Assembly: GCA_016204425.1 (NCBI GenBank)
Contig: JACQKR010000013.1
Span: 1 to 17,610, forward strand
Length of the DNA: 17,610 nt
Source: Candidatus Levyibacteriota bacterium
Lineage (GTDB): Bacteria; Patescibacteriota; Microgenomatia; Levybacterales; UBA12049
Reading direction: 5' to 3'
Under the pieces are notes generated by a model that had not been told where the DNA came from, did not search any database, and saw only the letters and a list, made by a program, of their open reading frames with translations. Shown piece after piece: positions 1-5,543 of this stretch. A program made the translations under genes and the position numbers. Each line of letters begins with the position of its first letter. Positions within the stretch are counted from its first letter, which is position 1.

Positions 1-35
1 ATCTTGTGTTTACGTTTTACTATTTTTCTCTTATG

Positions 36-73
36 ATCGTGGGGCGCCCGGAAGTGCTCGTGCACCCCACGAT
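36..73. repeat. Inverted repeat downstream of the Asp-rich gene
   Basis: A 9-bp perfect stem (36-44 ATCGTGGGG with 65-73 CCCCACGAT) encloses a GC-rich 20-base loop. It sits about 10 bases past the stop of the Asp-rich gene. No T-run follows on either strand, so it is not a textbook intrinsic terminator. It may mark the 3' end of that mRNA. Confidence 0.45.
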
Positions 74-82
74 TCAATAAGA

Positions 83-1318
83 TTAGTTACTAGAATGATT
101 CATTAACCATTCCAAAAGGTCTCCGAGATCAATAGTGAAATCGAAATCGAAATCCCAATCAGAATCGTCATCTGAACCATCTGCTGGACCGAAGAAATTT
201 GCATTTCCGTGGCTCTTTACCGTGACGTCAGCATCTGAATCACCAGTCTCAACGGATGGATCTCCACCGTCCCAACTTGTATTGTCATCTGCATCATTAT
301 CACCAGTGTCTGAGTCAGCATCAACGTCGTTATCGAAATCTGCATCGTTGTCTTGATCGACATCGACATCGTTTTCGCTATCAAACGTTATTTCTGAGTC
401 TGAATCTGAACCATTGCCACTGATTTTTGCTTCAAGATCTTCGATACAACCGCAGGAATCGATTTCTGCCCAATTTAAATTGGCAAAATTTTCGATGTCT
501 ACATTTGTGTCTGCATCTCCGGTTGTTACTGAAACATCACCGCCGGTGTTGTCATCAGCATCATTATTTCCGGTGTCTGCATCTGCGTCGACATCGTTAT
601 CGAAATCTGCATCGTTGTCTTGATCGACATCGACATCGTTATCGAAATCTAAATCGATATCGTTATCGCTATCTGATCCGTTTCCAAGGATTTTTGCGCT
701 CACTGCGCCGCCTCCATCACCACCGCCAATTACGGCGCTGTTTCTGTTTGCGACGTTTAAGACTTTGACATCAACAGTTGCGTCTCCTGTGTCGACTGTT
801 ACGTCTCCACCGGTGTTGTCGTCTGCGTCATTGTCTCCCGTGTCAGCGTCTGCGTAGACATCGTTATCGAAGTCTGCATCGTTGTCTTGATCGACATCGA
901 CATCGTTATCAACGTCCAAGTCAACATTATTGTCAGAATCAGATCCGTTGCCTTGAATCAAGACTTCGTGATCTGCCTGGCAACAATTATTGACTGTTGC
1001 TTGATTCTGGTTTGCAAAGTTTTTCACTTCGACATCGACATTTGCGTCTCCTGTTTCAACTTTTACGTCTCCACCGGTGTTATCAGAAGCAGAGTTGTTA
1101 CCCGTACTTGCTGAAGCATTAATGTCATTATCGATATCTGCATCATTGTCTTGATCGACATCGACATCATTTGAAAAACTCACATCCGCATCATTGTCAC
1201 TACCTGAGCCGTTGCCGGTGATAGTGATTGTTGCTGCAAACGCAGAAGGAACAATAGTACTAGCTAAAACCGCTCCGGTTGCTATTGCTACTAAAATTCT
1301 TTTTTTTAAATCTGTCAT
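83..1318 (-). CDS. Secreted Asp/Asn-rich four-repeat surface protein
   Basis: A 411-residue exported protein of unknown function. Residues 1-28 form a signal peptide (KKR, hydrophobic core, cleavage after AFA). The mature chain holds four repeats of about 85-90 residues. Each opens with GNGSDSD, runs through the near-invariant core NDVDVDQDNDADFDNDV, then DADTGnNDADDNTGGD, then a less acidic segment (VxVxTGDAxxxVxVxNxANxN). Spacers after repeats 1 and 3 carry cysteine pairs (NNCCQ, SCGC). The tail is WDFDFDFTIDLGDLLEWLMNHSSN-like, amphipathic, and has no LPxTG or membrane anchor. Alternating Asp suggests stacked beta strands or Ca2+ binding; this is inference, not homology. A purine-rich AGAGGGGG lies ~12 bases before the ATG. 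Its leader is unusually long and structured. I recall similar DNDVDVDQD proteins from CPR genomes but cannot name a family. Confidence 0.85.
   Translation of the reverse strand: MTDLKKRILVAIATGAVLASTIVPSAFAATITITGNGSGSDNDADVSFSNDVDVDQDNDADIDNDINASASTGNNSASDNTGGDVKVETGDANVDVEVKNFANQNQATVNNCCQADHEVLIQGNGSDSDNNVDLDVDNDVDVDQDNDADFDNDVYADADTGDNDADDNTGGDVTVDTGDATVDVKVLNVANRNSAVIGGGDGGGAVSAKILGNGSDSDNDIDLDFDNDVDVDQDNDADFDNDVDADADTGNNDADDNTGGDVSVTTGDADTNVDIENFANLNWAEIDSCGCIEDLEAKISGNGSDSDSEITFDSENDVDVDQDNDADFDNDVDADSDTGDNDADDNTSWDGGDPSVETGDSDADVTVKSHGNANFFGPADGSDDDSDWDFDFDFTIDLGDLLEWLMNHSSN
322..1165 (-). repeat. Four long DNA direct repeats within the Asp-rich gene
   Basis: The segment encoding NDVDVDQDNDADFDNDV recurs near 322-372, 590-645, 860-912 and 1125-1165, with a period close to 268-270 bases. 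On the plus strand it reads TCGTTGTCTTGATCGACATC with few changes. The near identity at DNA level, not only at protein level, points to duplication or gene conversion. The inner units (2 and 3) are most alike. Confidence 0.85.
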
Positions 1319-1357
1319 TATTTATTTTCACCCCCTCTCTTTTTAAGATCTCCGGAC

Positions 1358-1384
1358 CCGCCGTCCGCCAACTGACGGAGGCGG
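1358..1384. repeat. GC-rich hairpin in the Asp-rich gene leader
   Basis: CCGCCGTC (1358-1365) can pair with GAC-GG-(A/G bulge)-CGG (1374-1384) around CGCCAACT. It stands out as GC-rich in an AT-rich leader, about 20 bases before the purine-rich ribosome-binding stretch. No T-run follows, so its role is unknown. Confidence 0.4.
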
Positions 1385-1402
1385 TAGGAACACTTCATTT
1401 AT

Positions 1403-1445
1403 CCGTTTTGTTTGTCTAAGACCTGAACCTTGGACAAAAAAACGG
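1403..1445. promoter_or_regulatory. Alternative hairpin overlapping the leader terminator
   Basis: Bases 1403-1416 (CCGTTTTGTTTGTC) pair with 1433-1445 (GACAAAAAAACGG) in 13 bp with one bulged G. Bases 1438-1445 are also the outer stem and T-run of the neighbouring terminator (1438-1491). The two structures therefore cannot form together. This is the geometry expected of an attenuator, but no experiment or known family backs it. Confidence 0.45.
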
Positions 1446-1491
1446 AAACTTCTATTTCTGAAACCCATCAGAGACAGAAGCTCCCGTTTTT
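1438..1491 (-). terminator. Leader terminator with the small-ORF stop inside it
   Basis: A long imperfect hairpin pairs 1449-1460 with 1469-1480 and 1438-1445 with 1484-1491. On the minus strand it ends in CCGTTTTTTT, an intrinsic-terminator form. Plus-strand reading also ends in a T-rich stretch, so it may work both ways. It stands between the upstream promoter and the Asp-rich gene. The TAG of a 26-codon ORF (1452-1454) lies in its 3' arm, so a translating ribosome would melt it. Confidence 0.6.
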
Positions 1492-1532
1492 ACTTTTGTG
1501 CTACCAATCAATACTTTCATGATCTCCAACAT
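1452..1532 (-). CDS. Possible 26-residue leader peptide
   Basis: An ATG at 1532 opens 26 codons (begins MLEIMKVLIG, ends SDGFQK) and stops with TAG at 1452. A good Shine-Dalgarno, AAAGGA (1539-1544), stands 6 bases before the ATG, which is rare in this window. The A's of that site are the end of a 7-bp hairpin (1543-1559). The coding region runs through the 5' arm of a terminator and stops in its 3' arm, as in transcription attenuators. The peptide is not rich in any one amino acid, so a simple amino-acid-sensing model does not fit. A chance ORF is possible. Confidence 0.4.
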   Translation of the reverse strand: MLEIMKVLIGSTKVKTGASVSDGFQK

Positions 1533-1542
1533 ATATTTTCCT

Positions 1543-1559
1543 TTACTGACAATCAGTAA
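1543..1559. promoter_or_regulatory. Palindrome at the small-ORF ribosome site
   Basis: TTACTGA (1543-1549), three loop bases, TCAGTAA (1553-1559): a perfect 7-bp inverted repeat. In RNA the hairpin touches the Shine-Dalgarno of the 26-codon ORF. In DNA it could be an operator. Either reading is inference. Confidence 0.4.
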
Positions 1560-1593
1560 TTTGGATTACAAGTACTAATTGTCTTCAATTCCA

Positions 1594-1623
1594 ACAAAAA
1601 AGGCATCCTTGTATTTGGATGCC
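1594..1623 (-). terminator. Intrinsic terminator
   Basis: GGCATCC (1602-1608) pairs perfectly with GGATGCC (1617-1623) around eight loop bases. On the minus strand it is followed by TTTTTTGTT. It ends transcription coming from the DUF2292 gene or from the promoter at 1717-1746. Confidence 0.85.
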
Positions 1624-1710
1624 TCCGTGTACGGTCGGCGAAAAAAATAGATTGTCTTCTCAGCTAGAAATATTCTTTGTCTCTCTATCTAGGAGGGAGA
1701 TATTTCTAAC
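1594..1710 (-). ncRNA. Candidate short structured RNA or terminated leader
   Basis: A strong promoter (1717-1746) predicts a start near 1710. The first ~45 bases fold into a long hairpin: 1665-1673 with 1700-1708 (9 bp), and inside it 1681-1686 with 1694-1699. An unpaired stretch containing CTATTTTTTTCG follows, then a perfect intrinsic terminator ending at 1594. No ATG lies between, so it is non-coding as read. It may be a free ~115-base RNA, or the first part of a leader reaching the Asp-rich gene if the terminator is bypassed. I recognise no known RNA family. Confidence 0.4.
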
Positions 1711-1716
1711 ACACTA

Positions 1717-1746
1717 AATATAGAACACATCGAAAATGTTTGTCAA
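1717..1746 (-). promoter_or_regulatory. Strong promoter, TTGACA-N18-TATATT
   Basis: A consensus -35 (TTGACA, 1741-1746) and a near-consensus -10 (TATATT, 1717-1722) are 18 bases apart on the minus strand. The -35 overlaps the stop codon of the DUF2292 gene. Predicted start is near 1710, about 390 bases before the Asp-rich ATG. Confidence 0.65.
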
Positions 1747-1946
1747 GCCCCAATTTTTAAAGAATGGTTATTTGACGACCCATTCGACGTTTTTCGAATA
1801 TTTCTTTCCGTTATTTGGACAACTTTAAAATCCTGTACGTAAATCTCGACACTGCCCCAGCCTTTGATGCTTTTGATTGCATCGGTAATTTCATCAAGCA
1901 ACTTTCCGCTGATTTGCTTTGTGGAATAATCTTTCGTTTTATCCAT
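1743..1946 (-). CDS. DUF2292 (YezD-like) small protein
   Basis: A 67-residue protein of the DUF2292/YezD family, whose function is not established. Residues 12-50 fit the family: an amphipathic helix (ISGKLLDEITDAIKSIKGWG) leading to a strand pair, GSVEIYVQDFKVVQITERN, with the typical VQI(T/E) end. The tail (SNGSSNNHSLKIGA) is probably disordered. It begins 17 bases after the stop of the anchored protein upstream and has no Shine-Dalgarno, so it is probably cotranscribed with that gene. The family often sits alone as a short gene. The stop is TGA. Confidence 0.75.
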   Translation of the reverse strand: MDKTKDYSTKQISGKLLDEITDAIKSIKGWGSVEIYVQDFKVVQITERNIRKTSNGSSNNHSLKIGA

Positions 1947-1963
1947 ATATTGTAGTGTCTGTT

Positions 1964-2707
1964 TTACTGCAGAGTAAGTGTAACTCTCTGTTTTGGACCA
2001 TTTATTTCTCCGATTAAAAGGATAAGGTTTTTGTCCGAGTCGTTCAGTGAATATCCTACTCGGGAATATTGTGTTGATATCGCCTGTACATCAACGGGAT
2101 CATTGTGGATGCTCGGTGCAAGCTTTTCATTTTCATTGCTGTTTTTTACCAATCGAAGGAAATCTCTTATTTTGAGTTGCACCGATTTGTTATAGTTGTT
2201 TGTTACTTTCAGATTAATGACAAGAAACGTCTTTCCCTCAAGTGCCACTGCGCGGTTTCCCTTCACGACGATCTCATCCCGCAGTTCTGCTGTTTCAACA
2301 ACAAATTTTAACTTGCTTACTTCGGTTCCTTTACCGTCTTTCAATGACACTTCAAATGGTTTATCAATACGCTGTTGTGCTTTTGCACCTTTTATGCTGA
2401 CGCGTTGATCGTTGTTTATCAGCCCATTTGTACTGCCCGTATTTCGAAGGGTGAAGACAACGATGAGCAGTATTACTGCAACAACAATACCAAGCGGGAT
2501 AAAAAATGAATTCTTGAAAAATCGTTTGAAATCGCGGGATCTCTTACTATTGAATGTCTGCCCGGGTTGATTAAATGATGGGGGAGTGGATGGAGCAAAA
2601 AATGACACACGGAGTTTATTTTTAAAAGATTCCCAAACCGCATCGAGTGATGATCGAAACATTTCTGAATAGTTTGGAAATGTCACCATTGGTAGTATTT
2701 GTTTCAT
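1964..2707 (-). CDS. Membrane-anchored protein with DUF4352-like domain
   Basis: A 247-residue protein with a cytoplasmic, Pro/Ser-containing N-terminal region (1-66) and one membrane helix (about 68-87, FFIPLGIVVAVILLIVVFTL). The outside domain runs from about 100 to 247. That domain has the DUF4352/Ig-like look: VEVxLKDGKG, then GKTFLVINLKVTNNYNKSVQL, then YSRVGY and a closing KQRVTLTLQ strand. Such domains are found on bacterial surface lipoproteins and anchored proteins; the partner is unknown. The start is uncertain. The T-run of a terminator ends immediately before the ATG at 2707, so Met7 (2689) or Met15 (2665) may be the true start. DUF2292 follows after 17 bases. Confidence 0.65.
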   Translation of the reverse strand: MKQILPMVTFPNYSEMFRSSLDAVWESFKNKLRVSFFAPSTPPSFNQPGQTFNSKRSRDFKRFFKNSFFIPLGIVVAVILLIVVFTLRNTGSTNGLINNDQRVSIKGAKAQQRIDKPFEVSLKDGKGTEVSKLKFVVETAELRDEIVVKGNRAVALEGKTFLVINLKVTNNYNKSVQLKIRDFLRLVKNSNENEKLAPSIHNDPVDVQAISTQYSRVGYSLNDSDKNLILLIGEINGPKQRVTLTLQ

Positions 2708-2734
2708 AAAAAATAAAAAAGCCCGAGTTCGGGC
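2708..2734 (-). terminator. Intrinsic terminator abutting the next start codon
   Basis: GCCCGA/TCGGGC (2721-2734) forms a tight hairpin. On the minus strand it is followed by TTTTTTATTTTTT (2708-2720). It should end the mRNA of the gene at 2780-3253. The T-run touches the annotated ATG of the next gene at 2707. Confidence 0.8.
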
Positions 2735-2779
2735 AGAAGCAGGTGGATATTATCAACGCGAAACAAGAATGTCAAGGGG

Positions 2780-3253
2780 TTATCTTACAATTGTAATCCA
2801 AACCGTATTTTGCATTGCATTTTTTGTGATTTCAACACGTATAGAAGATGCTCCGTTAACCCCGACAAGCTTATTTAAGATATTTCCATTTTCATTTGTC
2901 TTCACAAATGTTTTCGTTTTCATTCCAAGTCCTGCGATTTGTTCTTTATACCAATCGGTAATACGATCAGGATCATCCTGGCTCTTCAGAAAAAGACTGT
3001 TCCCACTCGATGATTGTTTTTCAGCATTTGGATAGATCAAGGTATCAGCTGTCTCTTGCGTTGGATCGGGTTGTGTTGGCGATGTTTTAACCTGGGTGGG
3101 TGATGATCGTATTTGTTCTGATTGTATTTTGGGTGTTGGAGAAGGCGAAAGATGCATTTGCTTTTCCTTTCGTAATGCGATTCGTTGTGACTGCACGTAA
3201 ACGAGAAAACTGAGAATGGCAAATAAAACGATAAGTAGTCGAAAGTTATTCAT
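2780..3253 (-). CDS. Anchored extracytoplasmic protein of unknown function
   Basis: A 157-residue protein I do not recognise. An N-terminal signal anchor (about 5-20, RLLIVLFAILSFLVYV) is followed by a basic stretch. A Pro/Ser/Thr/Gln linker (about 35-68, SPSPTPK...SPTQPDPTQ) leads to a compact C-terminal domain (about 72-157). The domain starts LIYPNAEKQSSSGNSLFL and includes DDPDRITDWYKEQIAGLGM, a pattern like small extracytoplasmic domains with a helix WYKExI after a T/S-D-DP turn. The architecture suggests a cell-surface sensor or cell-envelope accessory. The start is the first in-frame ATG; an upstream TAA closes the frame. A terminator lies 46 bases downstream, so it is probably transcribed alone. 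Confidence 0.7.
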   Translation of the reverse strand: MNNFRLLIVLFAILSFLVYVQSQRIALRKEKQMHLSPSPTPKIQSEQIRSSPTQVKTSPTQPDPTQETADTLIYPNAEKQSSSGNSLFLKSQDDPDRITDWYKEQIAGLGMKTKTFVKTNENGNILNKLVGVNGASSIRVEITKNAMQNTVWITIVR

Positions 3254-3279
3254 TGTTACAAAATGAATAAACGTCGATG

Positions 3280-3288
3280 ATTATATCA
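3280..3288 (-). promoter_or_regulatory. Extended -10 promoter, TGATATAAT
   Basis: TG-A-TATAAT on the minus strand lies just after the stop of the DUF1003 gene and 26 bases before the ATG at 3253. It predicts a short leader of about 20 bases without a Shine-Dalgarno. Confidence 0.55.
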
Positions 3289-3290
3289 CA

Positions 3291-3917
3291 TCATCCCTTT
3301 TCCTCTTTGACTGCTTTCCCGGGAGGAGTCGCGCCGTTTTGCGATAGGACATGAAGAGGATTCATCATCGTGAGAAAATTCGTAGTACCGGTATCGATTT
3401 GTTTCTGTAACGTACTTTGAATATATGACGTGTCAATTCTTTCTAACATCTTTGCCAGCTCTGCATCTTCTCTTTTTATGCCCATTTTCTCACGCATTTC
3501 TGCCAGTAGCTCCAATGCTTTCGTGATCTCTTCCTCAGCGATGAGATTCACCTGCAGATGCAATTCCTCCCGAAGACTATCGACATGTGCAGCCCGATTT
3601 TGACTGAGCAGCACAAAAATAGAGAGAATGATTGCCTCAAGCGAAACGATCATCGTCAAGAGCCCAAACGGAAACGGATCAAACGGTACAACTCCCGGAA
3701 TCACATGAATATTCAGTACTATCCAAATAGCAAACCAATACACATTGAGCATCAAGAACTCCATACTTCCGACACTCGTCGTAATGGCATCTGACATCCT
3801 CTCAATAGGGGTACGACTTCCCAAAGCTTTTGCTTCAAAGGATTTAAACAGTCTTCGCCTCCGGGAAAGCTTATCGGCAAAATGTGAGGCTGAAGCACCG
3901 TTGGTAGTATTAGCCAT
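3291..3917 (-). CDS. DUF1003 membrane protein
   Basis: A 208-residue protein of the DUF1003 family, predicted inner-membrane, function unknown. A basic N-terminal region (RRRRLFKSFEAKALGSRTPIER) precedes two membrane helices (about 54-76 and 84-105). Between and after them stand the family hallmarks: FDPFPF (79-84), LSLEAxxLS-like VSLEAIILSIFVLLSQNRAA, then the charged LREELHLQVNLIAEEEI helix. The C-terminal half (about 120-190) is largely helical and probably cytoplasmic. Start at ATG 3917 is supported by a promoter whose -10 ends 6 bases upstream, giving a leaderless mRNA. The stop is TGA, 6 bases from the next gene's -10 element. Confidence 0.9.
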   Translation of the reverse strand: MANTTNGASASHFADKLSRRRRLFKSFEAKALGSRTPIERMSDAITTSVGSMEFLMLNVYWFAIWIVLNIHVIPGVVPFDPFPFGLLTMIVSLEAIILSIFVLLSQNRAAHVDSLREELHLQVNLIAEEEITKALELLAEMREKMGIKREDAELAKMLERIDTSYIQSTLQKQIDTGTTNFLTMMNPLHVLSQNGATPPGKAVKEEKG

Positions 3918-3923
3918 ACTCTA

Positions 3924-3952
3924 AGTACAGCACGATACTTGAGAAATAGCAA
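3924..3952 (-). promoter_or_regulatory. Promoter, TTGCTA-N17-TGTACT
   Basis: -35 TTGCTA (3947-3952), 17-base spacer and -10 TGTACT (3924-3929), extended by TGC. Six bases then separate it from the DUF1003 ATG, so transcription should start at or within two bases of the ATG. Confidence 0.5.
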
Positions 3953-4110
3953 GAGGTTACTCGTTTTGAGATTTATGAACAGTTGCAAAAATTCTGTCGT
4001 GGGGGAATTCCTCAGGCTTATCAGTCCAATGACTTACTATAATATGTCTCGGTTTTTCCGTAAGTTTCTTCGCCACAAGCGGGGAGAAGCCTCAAACTTA
4101 TCAGAAAGTA
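3930..4110. other. Intergenic stretch, little content seen
   Basis: This region lies between two minus-strand genes. A near-repeat, CCTCAGGCTTATCAG (about 4010-4024) and CCTCAAACTTATCAG (about 4090-4104), differs at two bases. No tRNA, convincing terminator or plausible gene was seen. An open plus-strand frame at 3939-4148 lacks a start signal and family features. Confidence 0.4.
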
Positions 4111-4443
4111 TTACTTTGCGGATATCTGACGGGGATAGCGGATTTTGAAGCGGTCGGGATAGCGAAGTCCTTGGATGGCACCACCGATTGTCGCACCTTG
4201 AAAGAGAGCCTGCTGCACTCCGTCATAAAAATGCACAATCAAAACAGCAGCAATACTCCAATACACCCAGTGGTGAATATGAAAAGTTTTCGATCTGATA
4301 TGCACCCTGACATTCGGCATAATCTCAAGGTTCTTAATCTTGATGCATGGAAGTTTATGTTTCTTTTTACCCGGGTGGGACAGAAGATTTGAAAGGTAAT
4401 ACCCGATGCTGAGTGCGAAAATAAACAATATGACTGAAGCCAT
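4111..4443 (-). CDS. Small membrane protein with HIHHW motif
   Basis: A 110-residue protein of unrecognised family. An N-terminal membrane helix (about 2-20) is followed by a Lys/Ile-rich segment (KKKHKLPCIKIKNLE) and then RSKTFHIHHWVYW (about 50-61). A second hydrophobic helix (about 60-75) and a Gly/Ala-rich stretch (FQGATIGGAIQGL) come next, ending in a basic tail (RYPDRFKIRYPRQ). The HxHH cluster at the membrane edge could bind metal or haem; this is inference only. The start is supported by AAGGGG five bases before the ATG, one of the few Shine-Dalgarno-like sites here. Confidence 0.65.
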   Translation of the reverse strand: MASVILFIFALSIGYYLSNLLSHPGKKKHKLPCIKIKNLEIMPNVRVHIRSKTFHIHHWVYWSIAAVLIVHFYDGVQQALFQGATIGGAIQGLRYPDRFKIRYPRQISAK

Positions 4444-4566
4444 ATATACCCCTTACACAATTCTTACGCTTCTATCGTATGAAATCCCGTGCAAAAAGTC
4501 AATCCCTCCGAAACGTACAATGCAGAAACTGAGCCTGTAGTGAGATCAAGATTTCTACCTCTTGCT

Positions 4567-4594
4567 TTGACAATCCGCAAATTTCAGATATACT
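4567..4594 (+). promoter_or_regulatory. Consensus promoter, TTGACA-N16-TATACT
   Basis: Perfect -35 TTGACA (4567-4572) and -10 TATACT (4589-4594) with a 16-base spacer. The ATG of the glycosyltransferase follows eight bases later. The transcript should begin at about 4601-4602, so the mRNA is effectively leaderless. Confidence 0.75.
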
Positions 4595-4602
4595 AATTAG
4601 GT

Positions 4603-5319
4603 ATGGATCTGAGCGTCAGTATCGTCATTCCGACGTTTAATGAAGAAAAATACCTGCCAAAACTGCTTAAATCAATAGAAAAACAAACTATCCAGCCGAA
4701 GGAGATTATCGTGTCTGATGCCTTCTCAACTGATGATACGAGAAAAATAGCAAGATCCTTTGGTTGTAAAGTAGTTGACGGCGGCCTCCCGGGAAAAGCA
4801 CGGAATTGTGGAGCCCAGGCAGCAACCCAACCGCTCTTGTTATTTCTTGATGCCGATGTCATTATCCCACCAAAATTCTTAGAAAAAACGATTGAAGAAA
4901 TGATGAGAAAAAATTATGACATTGCCACTTGCTATGTGAGAGCGATGTCGCCTCTAAAAATAGACAAAATTCTTTATGAATCGATAAATTACTACGCACG
5001 GCTCACAAAAAAAATCTACCCTCATTTAGCAGGGGCATGCATCTTTGTTAAAAAATCGCTTCACTCCAAAGTCAATGGCTTTGATGAAACACTGGTGCTG
5101 GGTGAGGAACATGACTATGTAAGACGTGCAAAAAAGCTGGGAAGGGTGCACTACGGCTACCTGCAGGCATATAAAGTTTCTCATTCCGTAAGACGGCAAG
5201 CGAAAGAAGGACGGATGTATTTGTCGCTAAAATACATTCTCATAGAATTTCACCTCATATTTATTGGAAAAATAAAAAAGAATTATTTTAATTATAAGTT
5301 TGGCGAATACACAAAATAA
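4603..5319 (+). CDS. Family 2 glycosyltransferase
   Basis: A 238-residue GT-A-fold glycosyltransferase, expected to move a sugar from a nucleotide donor to a lipid or glycan acceptor at the inner membrane face. The nucleotide-binding start is VSIVIPTFNEEKYLPKLL (5-22), then EIIVSDAFSTDDT (34-46). The metal-binding DxD appears as FLDADV (81-86). The likely catalytic acid region is LGEEHDYVRRAKKLG (166-180), and GACIFVKK (143-150) is the usual acceptor-side strand. A hydrophobic amphipathic C-terminus (about 206-224) probably contacts the membrane. It is short for the family but complete. The start is set by a consensus promoter eight bases upstream. metK follows after its regulatory leader. 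The exact sugar cannot be told. Confidence 0.88.
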   Translation: MDLSVSIVIPTFNEEKYLPKLLKSIEKQTIQPKEIIVSDAFSTDDTRKIARSFGCKVVDGGLPGKARNCGAQAATQPLLLFLDADVIIPPKFLEKTIEEMMRKNYDIATCYVRAMSPLKIDKILYESINYYARLTKKIYPHLAGACIFVKKSLHSKVNGFDETLVLGEEHDYVRRAKKLGRVHYGYLQAYKVSHSVRRQAKEGRMYLSLKYILIEFHLIFIGKIKKNYFNYKFGEYTK

Positions 5320-5328
5320 TTTTGACCC

Positions 5329-5358
5329 TTGCTTTTTTTTAGAAAATTTGCGTTAATA
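5329..5358 (+). promoter_or_regulatory. Probable promoter of the metK leader
   Basis: TTGCTT (5329-5334), 18 bases, TTAATA (5353-5358). It is weaker than other promoters here, but correctly placed to start an RNA at about 5365, just before the aptamer. TTGACC at 5322-5327 is an alternative -35. Confidence 0.35.
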
Positions 5359-5365
5359 GTACCCA

Positions 5366-5537
5366 TTGCATCACGAGTGACCCCCCAGGGCGGGTCCGGC
5401 AACCGATCTGAATGAAATGAAGATCGTTCTGAGATGTTCGAAGGGCGATCCATAATATAGACACGGTGCTCACTCCAAAAGGGAGGATGTGTCCCGACAG
5501 CTGGGAAAATGACCACCTCTCGGTTGAGAGGTTTTTT
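5366..5537 (+). promoter_or_regulatory. SAM-I/SAM-IV-clan riboswitch controlling metK
   Basis: The leader reads like a SAM riboswitch. P1: TGCATC (5367-5372) with GATGTG (5486-5491). Next is ACGAGTG, then P2 GACCC/GGGTC (5379-5383 with 5392-5396), then CCGGCAACC (5396-5404). The GAGUG-stem-CCGGCAACC order matches SAM-IV, and GGCAACC is also the SAM-I signature. After a variable P3 region (GATC/CGATC elements, 5404-5450) comes GGTGCTCACTCC (5465-5476), close to the SAM-I GGUGCUAAUUCC. P4 is CTCC-AAAA-GGGAG (5473-5485). Switch: GGGAGG (5481-5486) can instead pair with CCTCTC (5516-5521), the 5' arm of the terminator just before metK. Bound SAM should favour P4 and termination, so metK is off when SAM is plentiful. 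Family assignment is by eye from motif memory. Confidence 0.72.
5515..5537 (+). terminator. Riboswitch terminator just before metK
   Basis: ACCTCTC (5515-5521) pairs with GAGAGGT (5526-5532) around GGTT, followed by TTTTT. It ends six bases before the metK ATG, so it can only serve as a regulated terminator for metK. Confidence 0.8.
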
Positions 5538-5543
5538 GTAATT

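Noticed and set aside
36..73. Intrinsic terminator for the Asp-rich gene
   Set aside because: The stem is good but no T-run follows on the minus strand, so it is listed only as an inverted repeat.
135..1114. Several plus-strand open frames (Ser-rich or Arg/Leu-rich) opposite the Asp-rich gene
   Set aside because: They are mirror images of the repetitive Asp codons on the minus strand and have no start signal or family features.
322..1165. Regularly spaced DNA repeats as a CRISPR array
   Set aside because: The period is about 270 bases, repeats are in frame inside a signal-peptide protein, and spacers are also repetitive coding sequence.
4010..4104. CCTCAnnCTTATCAG pair as a functional repeat
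   Set aside because: Two 15-base near-copies 80 bases apart with two mismatches could be chance, and no third copy was seen.
3939..4148. Plus-strand 69-codon frame
   Set aside because: It overlaps the end of the HIHHW gene, has no ribosome site or -10 and gives a composition without domain features.
5466..5543. N-terminal extension of metK from the upstream in-frame ATG
   Set aside because: It would translate the riboswitch P4 and the terminator; the normal MetK N-terminus begins at 5544.
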